Origin: Rhinopithecus roxellana
Lineage: Eukaryota; Chordata; Mammalia; Primates; Cercopithecidae
DNA length: 64,000 nt
Direction of reading: 5' to 3'
Assembly (NCBI RefSeq): GCF_007565055.1
Contig: NC_044563.1
Span: 96,681,489 to 96,745,488 of the forward strand
Part shown: positions 24,127 to 36,253 of the stretch, piece after piece
How positions within the stretch are numbered: the first letter of the stretch is position 1
How the letters are laid out: the number at the start of each line of letters is the position of its first letter
Program-made: the position numbers and the translations under genes
Notes under the pieces: model-generated
What the model was told of the DNA's origin: nothing
Databases searched by the model: none
Seen by the model: only the letters and a program-made list of their open reading frames with translations

Positions 24127-24140
24127 ACCTACCTGGTCCG
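24127..24140 (-). promoter_or_regulatory. Candidate splice donor, minus strand
   Basis: The minus strand reads GGACCAG|GTAGGTGG with the exon ending at 24,133. It is a good consensus match about 190 bases downstream (minus sense) of the stronger donor at 24,327, so the two may be alternative ends of one exon. Confidence 0.4.
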
Positions 24141-24317
24141 CACCGGCCTGCGGGCTCGGAGAAGTTCCCGGAGGAGCAGAGGGCACCCAGGCACCTTGGC
24201 CAGATCCAGGCACTCATAAGCTCACATTCCCTGGCAGTTGGAGCCCCATGCGGCGCAAGAACCCAGTGCGCTGAGCTCGGGGGAAGCTGGGAGGGAAGGA
24301 GGGGCGAGCGGGTGGGA

Positions 24318-24334
24318 CTGACTTACCTGCCCGC
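24318..24334 (-). promoter_or_regulatory. Strong splice donor, minus strand
   Basis: The minus strand reads GCGGGCAG|GTAAGTCAG with the exon ending at 24,327. This is a perfect CAG|GTAAGT consensus inside CpG-rich DNA, which supports a real first-exon/intron boundary of a leftward gene. Confidence 0.6.
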
Positions 24335-25361
24335 AGCAGTCGCTGCCTCTGTGCTGTCCGAATGTCCCTGCGCACCGCAACCAGCAAAGGCAATTCGGCT
24401 TTGCTAACTTTGGCCTCGCACCTCCAGAGAAGAGGCGCGAACTCGCAAAAGGAAAGGCGCGCACGGTTCCTGGAAAGAAGTCCCCCTGAACTTGGGAAGG
24501 ACAACGCAATTAATTCTGCTTGAGAAGTTAGTATTTGAAACACCCACGCAAAAATCATAACGGCTATTAAAACCTCGAACTCCCGCTTTGAAAGACTCCT
24601 TACACCATCCGGGCGGACAATTCAGACCTACATGATTTCATATTAAAGTCGCTAACTTCTTTCAGGAAGGACTTCAAAGCTACTGTATAAATTGGACAAG
24701 CATAAATGTCAATCGCTCCCAAACACCGAGAAGAACTTTTACTGAAACGAAGGATAAATGAGAGAGTGTAAAAGCCAAAAGGGAAGAAGTTGAAAACTTC
24801 AAGTCAGTACGGAGAAGTTTTAGCAATTGGTTTCCTTAAACGGGGATAACAAACATACCAACACTCCAGCTGCCCATCGCACTTCATTTAAGTTTGAAGT
24901 AACCAAATAACCTGAACTCCCAAATAACAGTGCCCCTGGGACTCTGCCTCCAAGAGGTCGGAACTCGTGTTTCAGCAACAAAAGCTAAAAGCAAACTGAA
25001 TAATGTCCTGCGTTCCTTAAGATGTCATTCTGCAAAAGGACAAGGTATTGTCCCTCGACTTGAAGTGGATAAAGAATAACATTAAATTTCATTTGAATCT
25101 GCGTGTCATTTCTATTAGGAAGATCACAGCGGTAGCGACAGTAGCGGCACAGCACCGCCACAAAGGAGGTGGGGGAAAAGTGGTAAAAATGCATGAACTT
25201 TTTTCCAAAGAAAAATAAAGATAAATCAAAAATAAGTTTTACAGACATGCCTTTCCTAGCTTAGGAAAGTTAATTTTTAAATGCGCTTCTGCTGTCTAAG
25301 GTGCAAAGCCAGCCTAGGGAGTGCGTGGCTGGAATCTGCATGCTGATAAGAGAAGGCTGAT

Positions 25362-25377
25362 GTACTTACAGTGACAG
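25362..25377 (-). promoter_or_regulatory. Candidate splice donor, minus strand
   Basis: The minus strand reads TGTCACT|GTAAGTACA with the exon ending at 25,370. The intron side is perfect; the -1 base is T instead of G, which weakens it. Confidence 0.35.
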
Positions 25378-26127
25378 AGGGCAGGCTGCGGGAGAAAAGC
25401 TGTTTGTGTTAGCCTGCGAGTTACCCAGGGCTGCAGTGAGAGCAGAAGGGAGGAGTGGGAGTGCCAGTCTGCGTACACCTTCACCGCGTCTCATTACATC
25501 TGCCAGCCTCTCTCTCCCTCTCTCTTTCATTTCCACATTCCCTTTGTTCCTGAAAAAAAAAAAAAAATCTACACGTCACATCAGAGTCCCCAGATGCAGT
25601 CTACACCAAAGAAAAAAAAATGAATAATTCAATCAAACTGTGCATAGTCTCTAAGGCAATAAATCTATTGCACTTAAAGAAACGAAGGGTAATTACCACC
25701 ATGAATTAGAATAAGGCCAAAGACCAGAGATGTCGCTGAGTCTGTGGATAAACTCCTCTGCAAATAAAGTTTCATTTATTTAATCCTTTTGGCATCTCAA
25801 ATGGAAAGTCAGAGAAAGATTTTTAACTTATTTTAGAAGGGTATTCCCTTCTTTTTAAACACATTGAGGCGGCGGGGGCGGGGTTGAGAGTGGGGGGATG
25901 ACGATGAAAAAGGGGAGAAAAAGCCTAGAGTATACTACCTTTCTCAAAAAGCTCCCAAAGGCAGCGTAGAGCGGCACAGACACGAACTAACACAATGTGT
26001 GTCCGTGGAGCCTGTGCAGGGTCCATTTCTCCCCCCGTCACCCTCCTCCATTCCCCTCTAATCAGACGCGGATCACCCTCCACTCTCACCGACACTGCAG
26101 CTCTGCACAAGGGCAGCTGGAATCTGG

Positions 26128-26144
26128 GAACCTTACCTGCAGCA
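26128..26144 (-). promoter_or_regulatory. Strong splice donor, minus strand
   Basis: The minus strand reads GTGCTGCAG|GTAAGGTT with the exon ending at 26,137. CAG|GTAAGG is a strong 5' splice site. It lies about 1.8 kb upstream (minus sense) of the 24,327 donor, as expected for an alternative first exon. Confidence 0.5.
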
Positions 26145-26267
26145 CCAATACCTAAGAGAAATCGCGATTCCCTGACACCAACACCCCATGCCATCCCCAC
26201 GCACCCTGCCAAAGTCCTGTAACCATCTACTTCTTCCATCTGCCTAAGAGAAACTGTAAACGGGATT

Positions 26268-26288
26268 CCCTCCCGCCCCCCGCCCCCC
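26268..26288 (-). other. G-quadruplex/GC-box motif, minus strand
   Basis: Four C runs of 3, 3, 6 and 6 bases on the plus strand separated by single bases. The minus strand therefore has a very short-loop G-quadruplex motif that doubles as overlapping Sp1-type GC boxes. It lies just upstream, in the minus sense, of the donor at 26,137. Confidence 0.65.
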
Positions 26289-26504
26289 GATTGAATGGAA
26301 GCTCTGTACTGTACCGACTTCTGGATTTGCCCTGGGTTGAGTTTAGGGAATGTCTGGAAAGAAAAAAAGGGAGGAAAAAAGGAGGGGGTCAGCTCAAGCC
26401 TTGTCCAAGTTAGAAGGCGGTGTTAGGCAGGAAAGCGCCTACGGGAAAAACAGCTGGGATGCAGACGGGCTATGGAAATCTCAGTTCTAGGAACCGTGTC
26501 CCTT

Positions 26505-26522
26505 CGTCCCGGAGGTAAGATT
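26505..26522 (+). promoter_or_regulatory. Candidate splice donor, plus strand
   Basis: The plus strand reads TCCCGGAG|GTAAGATTG with the exon ending at 26,514. This is the clearest plus-strand donor in the CpG cluster and would suit a divergent, possibly non-coding, transcript running right. Confidence 0.4.
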
Positions 26523-26729
26523 GTGTGACTGCCGCACGTTTATTCTTTCACTGTCTGTGTCTCTCTTCCCCACCCCCAACTACCCCTGCCACTCAGATCA
26601 GCCGGCATGCACCCTGAAGAAGGGCACAAGCACGGCGGGGGCTTTATTTTTCAGGTCTCTCCACTTATAAATTATGGGTGTCACTAAAACGAGATTAGCA
26701 AATTTTCTACCGCTGGCGGCTGCAACCAG

Positions 26730-27760
26730 AGCCTCTGTCTTGCCAGTTGCGCACTCCGAGATATCTCGCGGTGCAGAATGGTTCCGAAGCCCCAGCCCGC
26801 TGGGTCGCTCGGCCTCAAGGCTCAGGTGATGGAGGGGAGGCTCGCGGCGTCCCAAACGGGTTCGGCCAAGGGTTTCCATCCCATCACCACTTCCCGCTGC
26901 CTCCACGCGCGCGCGCGGACGCACGAGCACACACACACACACACGCACGCACACGCGTATTCTGAAATTCTGGCCGAACTCCTCATCTAAACGGAAGTCC
27001 CTTTACAGTCAATTCAGCCCGCTCGAGAGCATCGGGGAAACTAGACTGTTTCGTGGATGAACGGCGAGGGTGCCAGCGGTCAGGCTTGGCCGAGCTTTGT
27101 TTACGTGCCTAAGTCGCCACCTTGAGGTCGAGGGGAAGACTGCGCCCAGCTAGGGGCTGTAGAGAAGAACCCAGCTGACACCAGCCCAGCAGCCTTGGCG
27201 ACCTCCCGGACCGCTTGAAAGAGAAGCAAAGGGAGGGCGCCTTGCGGGCGCGCGGGCCGCGCTAGGCGCCGTCTGCCCTCAGAGACTCGGGCTGACAGGA
27301 GTGAGAGCTAAAACTTCCAACTAGCTGAAACCAATAGCCGGGAATCGAGCGAAGGCGAACTCTCCCAGCAAAGTACAAAGCTTCGGGCCAAACTGTCTGC
27401 AGCTCCAAGACAGGGGCTGCAGCTCCGAAACTCCAAACACTAACTCCTACGGGAGGGCAGTGAAAGAGGGTGGGGGCAGCTTCGAAAAGGCATACCAACT
27501 GCTCCGGTCCTGGCCAAAGACCGAGCTCCCTTCTGCGGTGACCTCGGCTCAGAGCTGACTTCGTGCTCCCTGGGACTCATCTCCCGCTTCCTCTCCACCT
27601 TCGGAACAGGAGACAGACAAAGGGACTCAGGGACGCAGCCAGACCCAAGGTCACAAACGGAGGTCTCCGAGACGAGAATTGCGTGCAAGAGAAGGACGTT
27701 CAGGCAGCCCGGCCGCCTGCTGCGAGAGCTGAACATTTCTCAGCTCTATAGTCGCCCATT
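26730..27760. promoter_or_regulatory. CpG-rich segment E (promoter-like)
   Basis: CpG-rich DNA with a CG/CA alternating tract at 26,904-26,958 and further CpG runs at 27,240-27,270. No transposons are seen. It is the right-hand edge of the cluster; composition drops sharply to AT-rich after about 27,760. Open frames on both strands show no domain. Confidence 0.55.
26904..26958. repeat. Alternating CG/CA tract (Z-DNA type)
   Basis: An ACGCGCGCGCGCG run is followed by a CA run and mixed CACG units, giving about 55 bases of nearly unbroken purine-pyrimidine alternation. CG-rich alternation in a promoter-like CpG segment is a classic Z-DNA-forming candidate. Confidence 0.75.
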
Positions 27761-30700
27761 TCTCAGGAAATCAGTCCTTCTGAGTGTCTAACAATGGATT
27801 AGGTAAAATAATAATGATTGTTATTAATTATATCACTGATTTTCTATTTTCCCATTCCTACCCCTATGGAAGCCTTTTTCGCTCACCGTTCTTCTGTATT
27901 CACGCCTTGCACTAAAAGAATGCCAGGCTTAAGAACCTCCTAGCTAAATCCTGAAATAACTTATTGCAGTTGTTCTTTGTTACTCCTGGTCACTGCCTCC
28001 AAGGCTTGGGAACATCTGCAAGGCCACACCGAAGGTCCTCCTCGGTGAACTGTGCCCCACGGGTTCCTCAGTCATTTCCCTGCTACTTGGATGCATAGAC
28101 ATTATTTAAATATACTTTATAAATTGAGAAGAATTCTATTTATTTCAAGAAAAAGGGGCACTAGAGAACTATATTTTTTCATATGAGCATAAATCAGCCC
28201 TGGCTGACTTCGGCTGTGCCCATTCAGTATTTTGATCAGCAATAAATAATGGAATAAATTAAAATTTAAAAATATAGCCACAGCAACCCGGTGCTAATGG
28301 ACAACAAGAAATGTCTTCTCCAATAAAAGAAGCAACAGGCCCCCAAGCCAGACCCCACTCCCTGTTTCATGCCACAGCCTATCAAATTAACATTGGATAG
28401 CTCTTCCATTTATGTGGAAAGCTGAATGTTATTGAGAACAGTACTGAATTTTCCCAGGGAATCCCAATTATAGAAACACCTGTGCTAAGTAATGCTATTC
28501 TAATCCACTATGAAAACCTTAAGTATGTAATAGCCCTCAAATCATCTCATTTCTTAGTTGCAGTGAGTAGGCCAACCTTATACAAGAATATTAGACTTGT
28601 TCAATGTCCCGAGAGCCTTAACTCAGAGGGCTCTTGGTTTTGCCATACATAATCCTGGCAGTTCATTTTATCTTAAATGGAAAAAATATACACATGAAGT
28701 TTAACATAACTGGCAGAAACTAAGCCAGGTAGGAATTAAACAAATCCAGTGACTACAAAACTGGAACACAAATCACATGTGCAGTCAGGGACCAATTCCA
28801 TGATTTTTAATCAAAAATTCTAAGAATGTGATAGAAACCAGAATGTTGTAAACTCCTACCAATTTCCCAAGAAACATACACATCATCTATATTTTTAACA
28901 ATACCAGACCTAACATCTTTGAAGTGCTATCTGAAAATATATGTATTTACTAAGGTAATCGTTGCTTTATTGCTTAAGGTGGCCAAAACTAACACTTCTG
29001 AAACATCCAGATGAAAAGTGAAATTTCTATCCATCATCTGTTTCTCTTACAATGATACACAGAATTTTGGAATTTTTTTTTTAACCGAAAGTGATCTAAA
29101 TAATTACACAAGTAAGCATGATTATCACAATAAAACACAGAAAGGAAAAATATAAAGAAGGGTTATAGGGTAATAACCACAGAAATAAACTTTAGTCACT
29201 AAAATTCAAAGTACCCCTCATGATAACATCCTTCTGAGATATCGTGTTATCTTTTCACCATCAAGTAATGTTAAAGCATGCGCATTCCTTCATACATGCC
29301 TTTCTCCATTTATAGACCCACTTGCCTCTTCCCAAGTCTGAGGCTGGCCATTCACAAAGATGATTACTATATCATTCATTATACATTTTAGCCAGCCTAG
29401 AAAAATTTGGTAAACCAGTATAGGTCATTTCCAATACCTAATAAAAGACAAAGAAGGAACACAAAAATAATGCTGTAAAACTTCCCACCAATAAACATGA
29501 AACAATAATTTACTACTAGTCTTTAAATATTTGATAGTTTACCTCAGCAATTTTGTTTTATTATTTGTTAGCTTGTGTTTAAAACTAAATTTGACTAAAA
29601 TCTCTAATTTTAAAATGTGTTACTTAAAAATCTTCTTCGAAATCCCATACTATTTTTTAAATTTCTAAATACTGGATTTCTTTTGTGTGCGTATTGTTTT
29701 TAACATTACAATCATATTGGAGACTTTTTGCTTGTTTTTCACAATTTTATTCATGCTTAAATATTTACTGAGTGCCTAGTATGTGCAAAACAAATAATTA
29801 AAAGTATGTTAACTAAGGATTTATCTTTTTGCTTTTATGATTTAATATATATTAATTAAAGATCTATTGCATATATGTTGAAAATTAATTTTTATTAAAT
29901 ATGCCAGTGGAAGCATTCTATTCAATATTTGATAATTCTCCATATGATGATATTTCATTCTATTTGGCACATACTGTTGAAATTACCCGTTATTTTTATT
30001 AACCAACAAATTGTATACATTTCTAAAAATAAGTTTTCTGACTTATCAAATGATATATCTATAAAAAAAACCTTTATTTAAAAACAGGATGTATAGTTAT
30101 AAGCCAATTCCAAATAACATCTTTTACTTTTAAATCAATTCTAAAAGAAAACTCAAACTGTATTTCAAGTCAAGGTGTTTAATATAATTGCTATGCAAAA
30201 TTATTCTATAACTTGTAAGTTTTATGTCTTTAGCATGTATCATAATGATACATACAAGATAGAGATGTTATCTTCTCAAATTCAAACAAACAAATGAAAG
30301 CTAAAAAATAAGTCAATGTTCCCAAGTATCTGGATGTTTGCTATTATTTAAATAACTCATCGGGTTTTACTGAACTTTTATTCTCATCAGAATGTTTTCT
30401 ATGAATTTGAATATATTATCTTTAAAACGGGGGAGGGGAGGAATTAAACAATAGTGAAAATCTGCAACAATGATTATCCTCATGTTCATTCATGTCTGTT
30501 TAAGACAATAACAAATGAAAAGCTTCACTTATTCACACTTAAAGTTCTAGAATAGTAGGCTTCTAGGGGAAAATACTAAACTCAACAGCTCAATACAAAA
30601 ACCTCTTTTAATTGCACACAATATGTTATCAACCTACTTTCAAAGTTGATGAAGTTTAGTACTAAATTGAATATTAAGCAAATAAGTGTTAACTATGTTC

Positions 30701-33681
30701 ACTAGAATTAGCATATTTTAGATATTTTTAAGAGCATCAGCATCATGATATGGTTGTCATAGAAACTGCAACAATATGTCATTTCAATTAATTTTATATG
30801 CAGTGATAAGGCCTAGTTCTACATCACTTCAACACAAGTTTGAAAAGCAAAAACTGAAAAGCAGATAAAAATAGTAAATAGTAAGTTTCCAATTTCTACC
30901 CATTTAGAAATAGAGTATGAGCCTTTTAAAAACAAAAATTCACAATGCATTCCAATGACATGAAAAAGATAGCAATTTAATAAAGATTACAAAATATTTT
31001 AAAAGAGTACATTCTGAAAAAAAAAAAGTTTTTACTAACAACCAACTACTTCTCTTAATATTCCATACTCTTGTTATTTAGGTATATTTATAGGTAAGAA
31101 AAATTATTGATTATTACATTACTTAATTATTAAATTATGGATGCTCTTTCCGTTCTCAAGAGATAGGTGCATTTGCTTTTACATTATACATTCAGAATAA
31201 CTAGAGCAGAATTTTAATATTTTTAAAGTAATTATTGCAAGAGATCCTTTTCATTTACAAGGAAATCACACTGTACTATTGCAAAAGCCTTCTTAGTATA
31301 TCACTGTGAGAGATACTCTGTTGACATTAATGGCTTGATTATTGGAACAGAAAAAGCCTATGAAAATAAAGCATATATTTCCTAGAGAATAACTATGACT
31401 GAAGATTTGGAGCTCTAAATTAATTTGTTATTTAGCTACCAAGTACCTATTCTTTGTATTTTCTTTTATTGCACATTTCAATATGGAATATGCCCAAGAA
31501 AACTCTGAAAATGATTTGAAAAGACACATTAGATTTAAGTCTATATTTATCATGCATCTTTTTAACATATAGCCCATGTTGCCAATAATTTCAACTAAGT
31601 ACTACAAAGCAATATCCTCAAAATATCTATTGAAATATTATCTTAAAAGTAATTTTTAGAAAGTAAATGGATACTATGTGTGTATTTTTTTAATGAAGTC
31701 TAAAGAAACAATCTACAGAAGAAAAGATAAACATATGCAACTTATTCTCCTTGATAGGATTAGGAGGCTTCTAAAGAAGCATTTAAATTCCAGTTTTCCT
31801 GACAATTAACAATGGAAAACAGATGTTTACAAAGCTGTTTCGTATGCGGTCTTAAAAGACGATAAAAGATGGTTTGTGGATAGTAAGAAGGACGAGCCAG
31901 ATAACTGCTTGCTGGGTGTATATTTAAAAAGCATTTTCACTGGCTCAGTTATTGTTAATAGTGAAAGAAAACACTTTGTGCTGCACATACTGTATGACTG
32001 TGACTATAGAAAACTGCCTTCATAAAGTCCTCAAAAACTCTTAAGACGTAATTTACAAAGATAATAATAACACAGAATAATTTCACTTCTCTGAATGCTA
32101 CACATTTGCATACCAGGACTGTGTACAATATACTCATAATGCACATTCATAATAACAAGGACTTCTTAACTCTATAACTACAGCATAAGATCTGTGCAGC
32201 AGACAATCCATCTTACCAAGTTTTACTTATTGGTGTGAAAGTGTTAGTCTTAGTAAGCCAGGTGTTAGCTGTCTACAAAATTGAAGACCACATTAACCAC
32301 TACATCACCACTGTGAGAAAATATAATGATAAAACTGAAAATCTTGTGACTTTGCCAGACAATAACACTACTAACTATCTAAGTTTATATCTAAGATAAT
32401 GTCAAATGAATATTTCAACAGTTGGATGTGATAATCATGAGCCCGTATTACCAAAACAAAAAAGGAAGCAGCAGCAGCTAAAAATCACCGATGTTTTTGA
32501 TATTATTATTTATTGAACCAGGCACCACACATTGTGCTTTTTTGTTTGTTTGTTTAAGTTTTAAAATATTCATTTGGGTATTTTTCTTTACTCAAAATGA
32601 TGAATCTTCTTCAGGAGACATTAATCTCCTGCCCATGCCTAGTAACTGCATATTTGGTATCCACTAGAGAAACCAAATAAATTCTAATTTTGGTTATCAT
32701 CCATGATGTCTTTTATTTTTATTCAGCAGGGAATAAGTATAGTCTAATAAATGACAGAAATATGGTGTTTCTATTGCCTAGATGAGTTATTTTCTAAATT
32801 TACTTCTGATACTTTTATATTAGTCTAAAAGGAAAAGGTAATTTTTAAACAAAGAGAAAACAATTAAACAAGTGGTACAATATGTAACAGTACCTGGATT
32901 AGCACAAACTGAGCAAAAATATCTAATTAGGAAAAATTTCTGAATATACTAACACATTTACATTTTCAAAATTAAAACTTCATTTAACATGAAAAAATGC
33001 AGCATAAAATAATTACTTGTCCTTACAATTTTTATTCGATATTCACCACCCACAGGCATTTATTTATGTGGATATTATTATTGAAATTGAATGTATTTCA
33101 CTGTTAAGTTTCAACTATCTCCCAAATTATAATAAAGAGTAAAACAACATATTCATGTATTTGACTTTATTCAATTAAGAGTTTTTTTAAATGTAAGCTG
33201 ATTTTTACACAAGCATTACAATTTATATTAAGACCATTATTACTTAAATATAAGGAACAAAGAAACTACTTTGAACCAGCAACATTTGGTCCTTGATATT
33301 ATATTAGTTAAAAGATTGTTAAAAATCACCAGTAGACTTCTATTATCCTACCTTTACAGCTCAGGTTTAATATACAAGGAGAAATTCATAAAACTACTTT
33401 GGTTTTCAAAATCAGTTCTAGCACAAAATCTCTTATGTCTAAATTTTATGAGTAGGATTCCAATGTTTGTTGCTATTCTCTTTTAAAAATAGCTTTTGTT
33501 AGAATAACATTTTATCCATTAATGTTTAAGAAATTATTTTGCAAAGCCAATAAGAGATTTAATGTTTCACTGGTTTTTTCACGAGTATATGTTATCTGGG
33601 CATGATGAAAGAAAAAATTACAAAGACTTCCTGGATGGCAGGCAGTGAAACACACTATAATCATCCGCACTGGAAAACTCT
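27761..33681. other. About 5.9 kb AT-rich interval with no recognised transposons
   Basis: I can recognise no Alu, L1 or LTR in this stretch, apart from one weak MIR-like fragment near 29,740-29,790 ('TTTACTGAGTGCCTAGTATG'). No coding exon or RNA gene is evident. Absence of young insertions next to a CpG cluster is typical of regulatory flanks of developmental genes; that is inference only. Confidence 0.45.
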
Positions 33682-33780
33682 ACACTAGGTTGCCCTGGAT
33701 GGAATCAAACTCCAGGGATCACTCCTGCCTCAAGCTTCCTGAGTAGCTGGGACTACAGACCCATGCCACCATGCCTGGCT
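33682..33780 (-). repeat. Alu monomer fragment, antisense, with target-site duplication
   Basis: About 100 bases of Alu wording ('GAGTAGCTGGGACTACAGAC', 'CACCATGCCTGGCTTG') are flanked by TGGAAAACTCT on both sides. The duplication shows that this short piece inserted as such rather than being a remnant of a longer copy. Confidence 0.75.
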
Positions 33781-33789
33781 TGGAAAACT

Positions 33790-35264
33790 CTTTAAGCACA
33801 AGGTGCATTCAAGGTTTTCATCAAAATCAAGTCGTTATATTTAATATCAATAAAACTATATATGTCTATATAAGATAGGTGATCATATATAACTGTTTTA
33901 CCTTGTAGTCTTTTGACCCAGAATTTCAGCAATTTTGTGATTTTTCCAAATATAGCAATAGGAAAATGAAGTACCAACCCACCTTTCCTGGAATAGGGCC
34001 ATATCAATTGGACCGAGGAGAACAGGTACAGGGCCTGCTCTTTTTTAATTCATTAACCTTTTTTGCTATAATTTTATTTGAGCCACTACAGCTACCAACT
34101 ATCACAATTTTGTGGACTTGTTCTTATTTTATTTCCTACTGTTTCACAAATTTCTTCTGTACAGTTATTAAAAATACTATTTCCCTTTTATCATTTGACA
34201 AATCTAAGCACCCAAAATGTGAACTTTCTCATTCTGCTTTCATTTTGTGTGCCTATATTTGGAAGAGTATGGAGATTTTTTTTCTACCAAGATGAACAGT
34301 ATTTGTAAACTTACATAAGAGGTGTCCTGTAATTAGCAAACTTCTTTTTGGTCCATTTGTTACAATATTTCACAAGCAAAGTAATACATACAACAGTTAA
34401 CACTTACAGTTACACAAGTAGGGCTCATGTACTCCTTGTGGTGTCTGTATTTATTTTCTGACGTCCTTAAAGTAAACTAAAATTCCTAAAATGAAAGAAC
34501 TAAGAACAATTTATCTGAGCTACTTCCAAATGTATAGGTGTGGATGCTAAGATATAAGAAGAGTAAGCAAAAGAACCATGGTATCTGTATTCCATGAGTG
34601 TACAGTTTACAACCATTGCAAGTCATTCCAACAATTATATGGAATACATTGACTGGCATGGTCATTCAAATGTCACAAGAAAAATATACAACCTACAAGT
34701 AGTGGGAGTGATTAATATCTCATTTCTCCTGAGAGTATAGGGTTGTACATAAAGATGAGCTAGAGTATTAGATCGTCTTAATAGTATAGTTTTGTATTCA
34801 TTGACTATGTATATGTAGATACTATGCTCAACAAGAGACTAGTGTAGAGTTTAATAAATCAACTATTAAAATTATTTATACAAATCATTCAACTGCAGAA
34901 TTTTTTTCAGGTTTCATCCTATAACATATCTATTAATAAGCCTTCATTCTAAGTCATTCCTATCTCCTAACTACTGCTTCTACATTTACAATTGAGAAAA
35001 TAAAAGCATTCCTCATAGCAGACATCCTAAGAGCATATATGCAAAGATTCTCATGAAATTCTATCAGAAAGAGAGGCAGAAATCTTGATATTTCTTATAG
35101 ACCTAATGTCAAGTTATCTGATTTGACTCATTTTTTGCTCAGGCCTGATTTCTTTTAGGTCCTAAGAATATATTTATTTTCACTTATTTGTAAAAATCAA
35201 TAAAAGAGCATTGCTAGGCCATCTTGTAAATGCTTTTTATTTTTAATTGATTTTACTTTTCTTA
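33790..35264. other. AT-rich DNA without recognised features
   Basis: No repeat family, RNA gene or exon is recognised. Open frames at 33,966-34,308 overlap in two frames and lack motifs. Confidence 0.45.
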
Positions 35265-35465
35265 AAGTAATGCTTGCAAAAAGTAAAAAATTCAATTTTA
35301 TTGAAAAGCTTATGTGACAATGGACCTCCACCACACCATTCCCCACCCTCATTCATATGACCCAAAGGCAATCACTGTCAAGTCTTTCAAGTGTTACTTT
35401 TGGTATTTAGCTCCACATTTCTAATAATGTGCTCATAAGTATATTTCAAGCTTTTGTATATATAC
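35265..35465 (-). repeat. Old L1 3' fragment (L1M-like), antisense
   Basis: 'CCCAAAGGCAATCACTGTCA' followed by 'TTTCAAGTGTTACTTTTGGT' resembles the 3' region of old L1M elements read from the opposite strand. Weak, boundaries approximate. Confidence 0.35.
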
Positions 35466-36222
35466 TGATTTATTTATTTCAATAGGTTTTTGGTGAACAG
35501 GTAGTGTTTGGTTACATGAATAAGTTCTTTAGTGATGATTTCTGAGATTTGGGCACATCCATCACCTCAGCAGTGTACACTGCGTCTTTTAACCCTCATC
35601 CCCTCCCACCCTTTCCCCTGAGTTCCCAGAGTCCACTGTATTATTTTTATGTCTTTGCCTTATCATAGCTTAGTTCCCACTTATGAGTGAGAATATATGA
35701 TGTTTGGTTTTCCATTCCTGAGTTAATTCACTTACAATAATGGTCTCCAATTCCATCCAGCTTGCTGTGAATGCCATCATTTCATTCCTTTTAATGACTG
35801 AGTAGTATTCCATCATATATAAACCACAATTTCTGTATCCACTCATTGACTGATGGGTGTTTGGACTGGTACCATATTTTTGCAATTGTGAATTGTGCTG
35901 CTATAAACATGCATGTGCAAGTATCTTTTTCGTATAATGACTTCTTTTCCTCTGGGTAGATACCCAGTAGAGGGATTACTGGATCAAATTGTAGTTCTAC
36001 TTTTAGTTCTTTAGGGAATCTCCACACTGTTTTTCATAGTGGTTGTACTAGTTTACATTCCCACCAGCAGTGTAAAAGTGTTCCCTTTTCACCATATCCA
36101 TGCTAACATCTATTTTTTGTTTGGTTTGGTTTTGTTTTCTGATCATGGCTATTCCTAAAAAAGTAAGGTAGTATTGCACTGTGGTTTTGATTTACATTTC
36201 CCTGGTCATTAGTGAGGTTGAG

Positions 36223-36253
<31 letters not shown>

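Larger units (their letters stand above)
23630..24480. promoter_or_regulatory. CpG-rich segment D with minus-strand first-exon candidates
   Basis: CpG-rich DNA containing two strong minus-strand donors (exon ends at 24,327 and 24,133). Sequence upstream of the 24,327 donor on the minus strand (about 24,330-24,560) is the best candidate non-coding first exon of the window. An open frame starting at 24,558 on the minus strand reads through that donor, so a short alternative N-terminus cannot be excluded, though it has no recognisable motif. Confidence 0.55.
24481..26255. promoter_or_regulatory. Inter-island stretch with two minus-strand donor candidates
   Basis: Mostly moderate G+C and free of recognisable transposons. 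It includes donors at 25,370 and 26,137 on the minus strand (listed separately), a pyrimidine tract at 25,500-25,550, and a G-rich GC-box cluster at 25,868-25,897 (GGCGGGGGCGGGG and a later G6 run). Together these suggest further alternative first exons. Confidence 0.4.
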
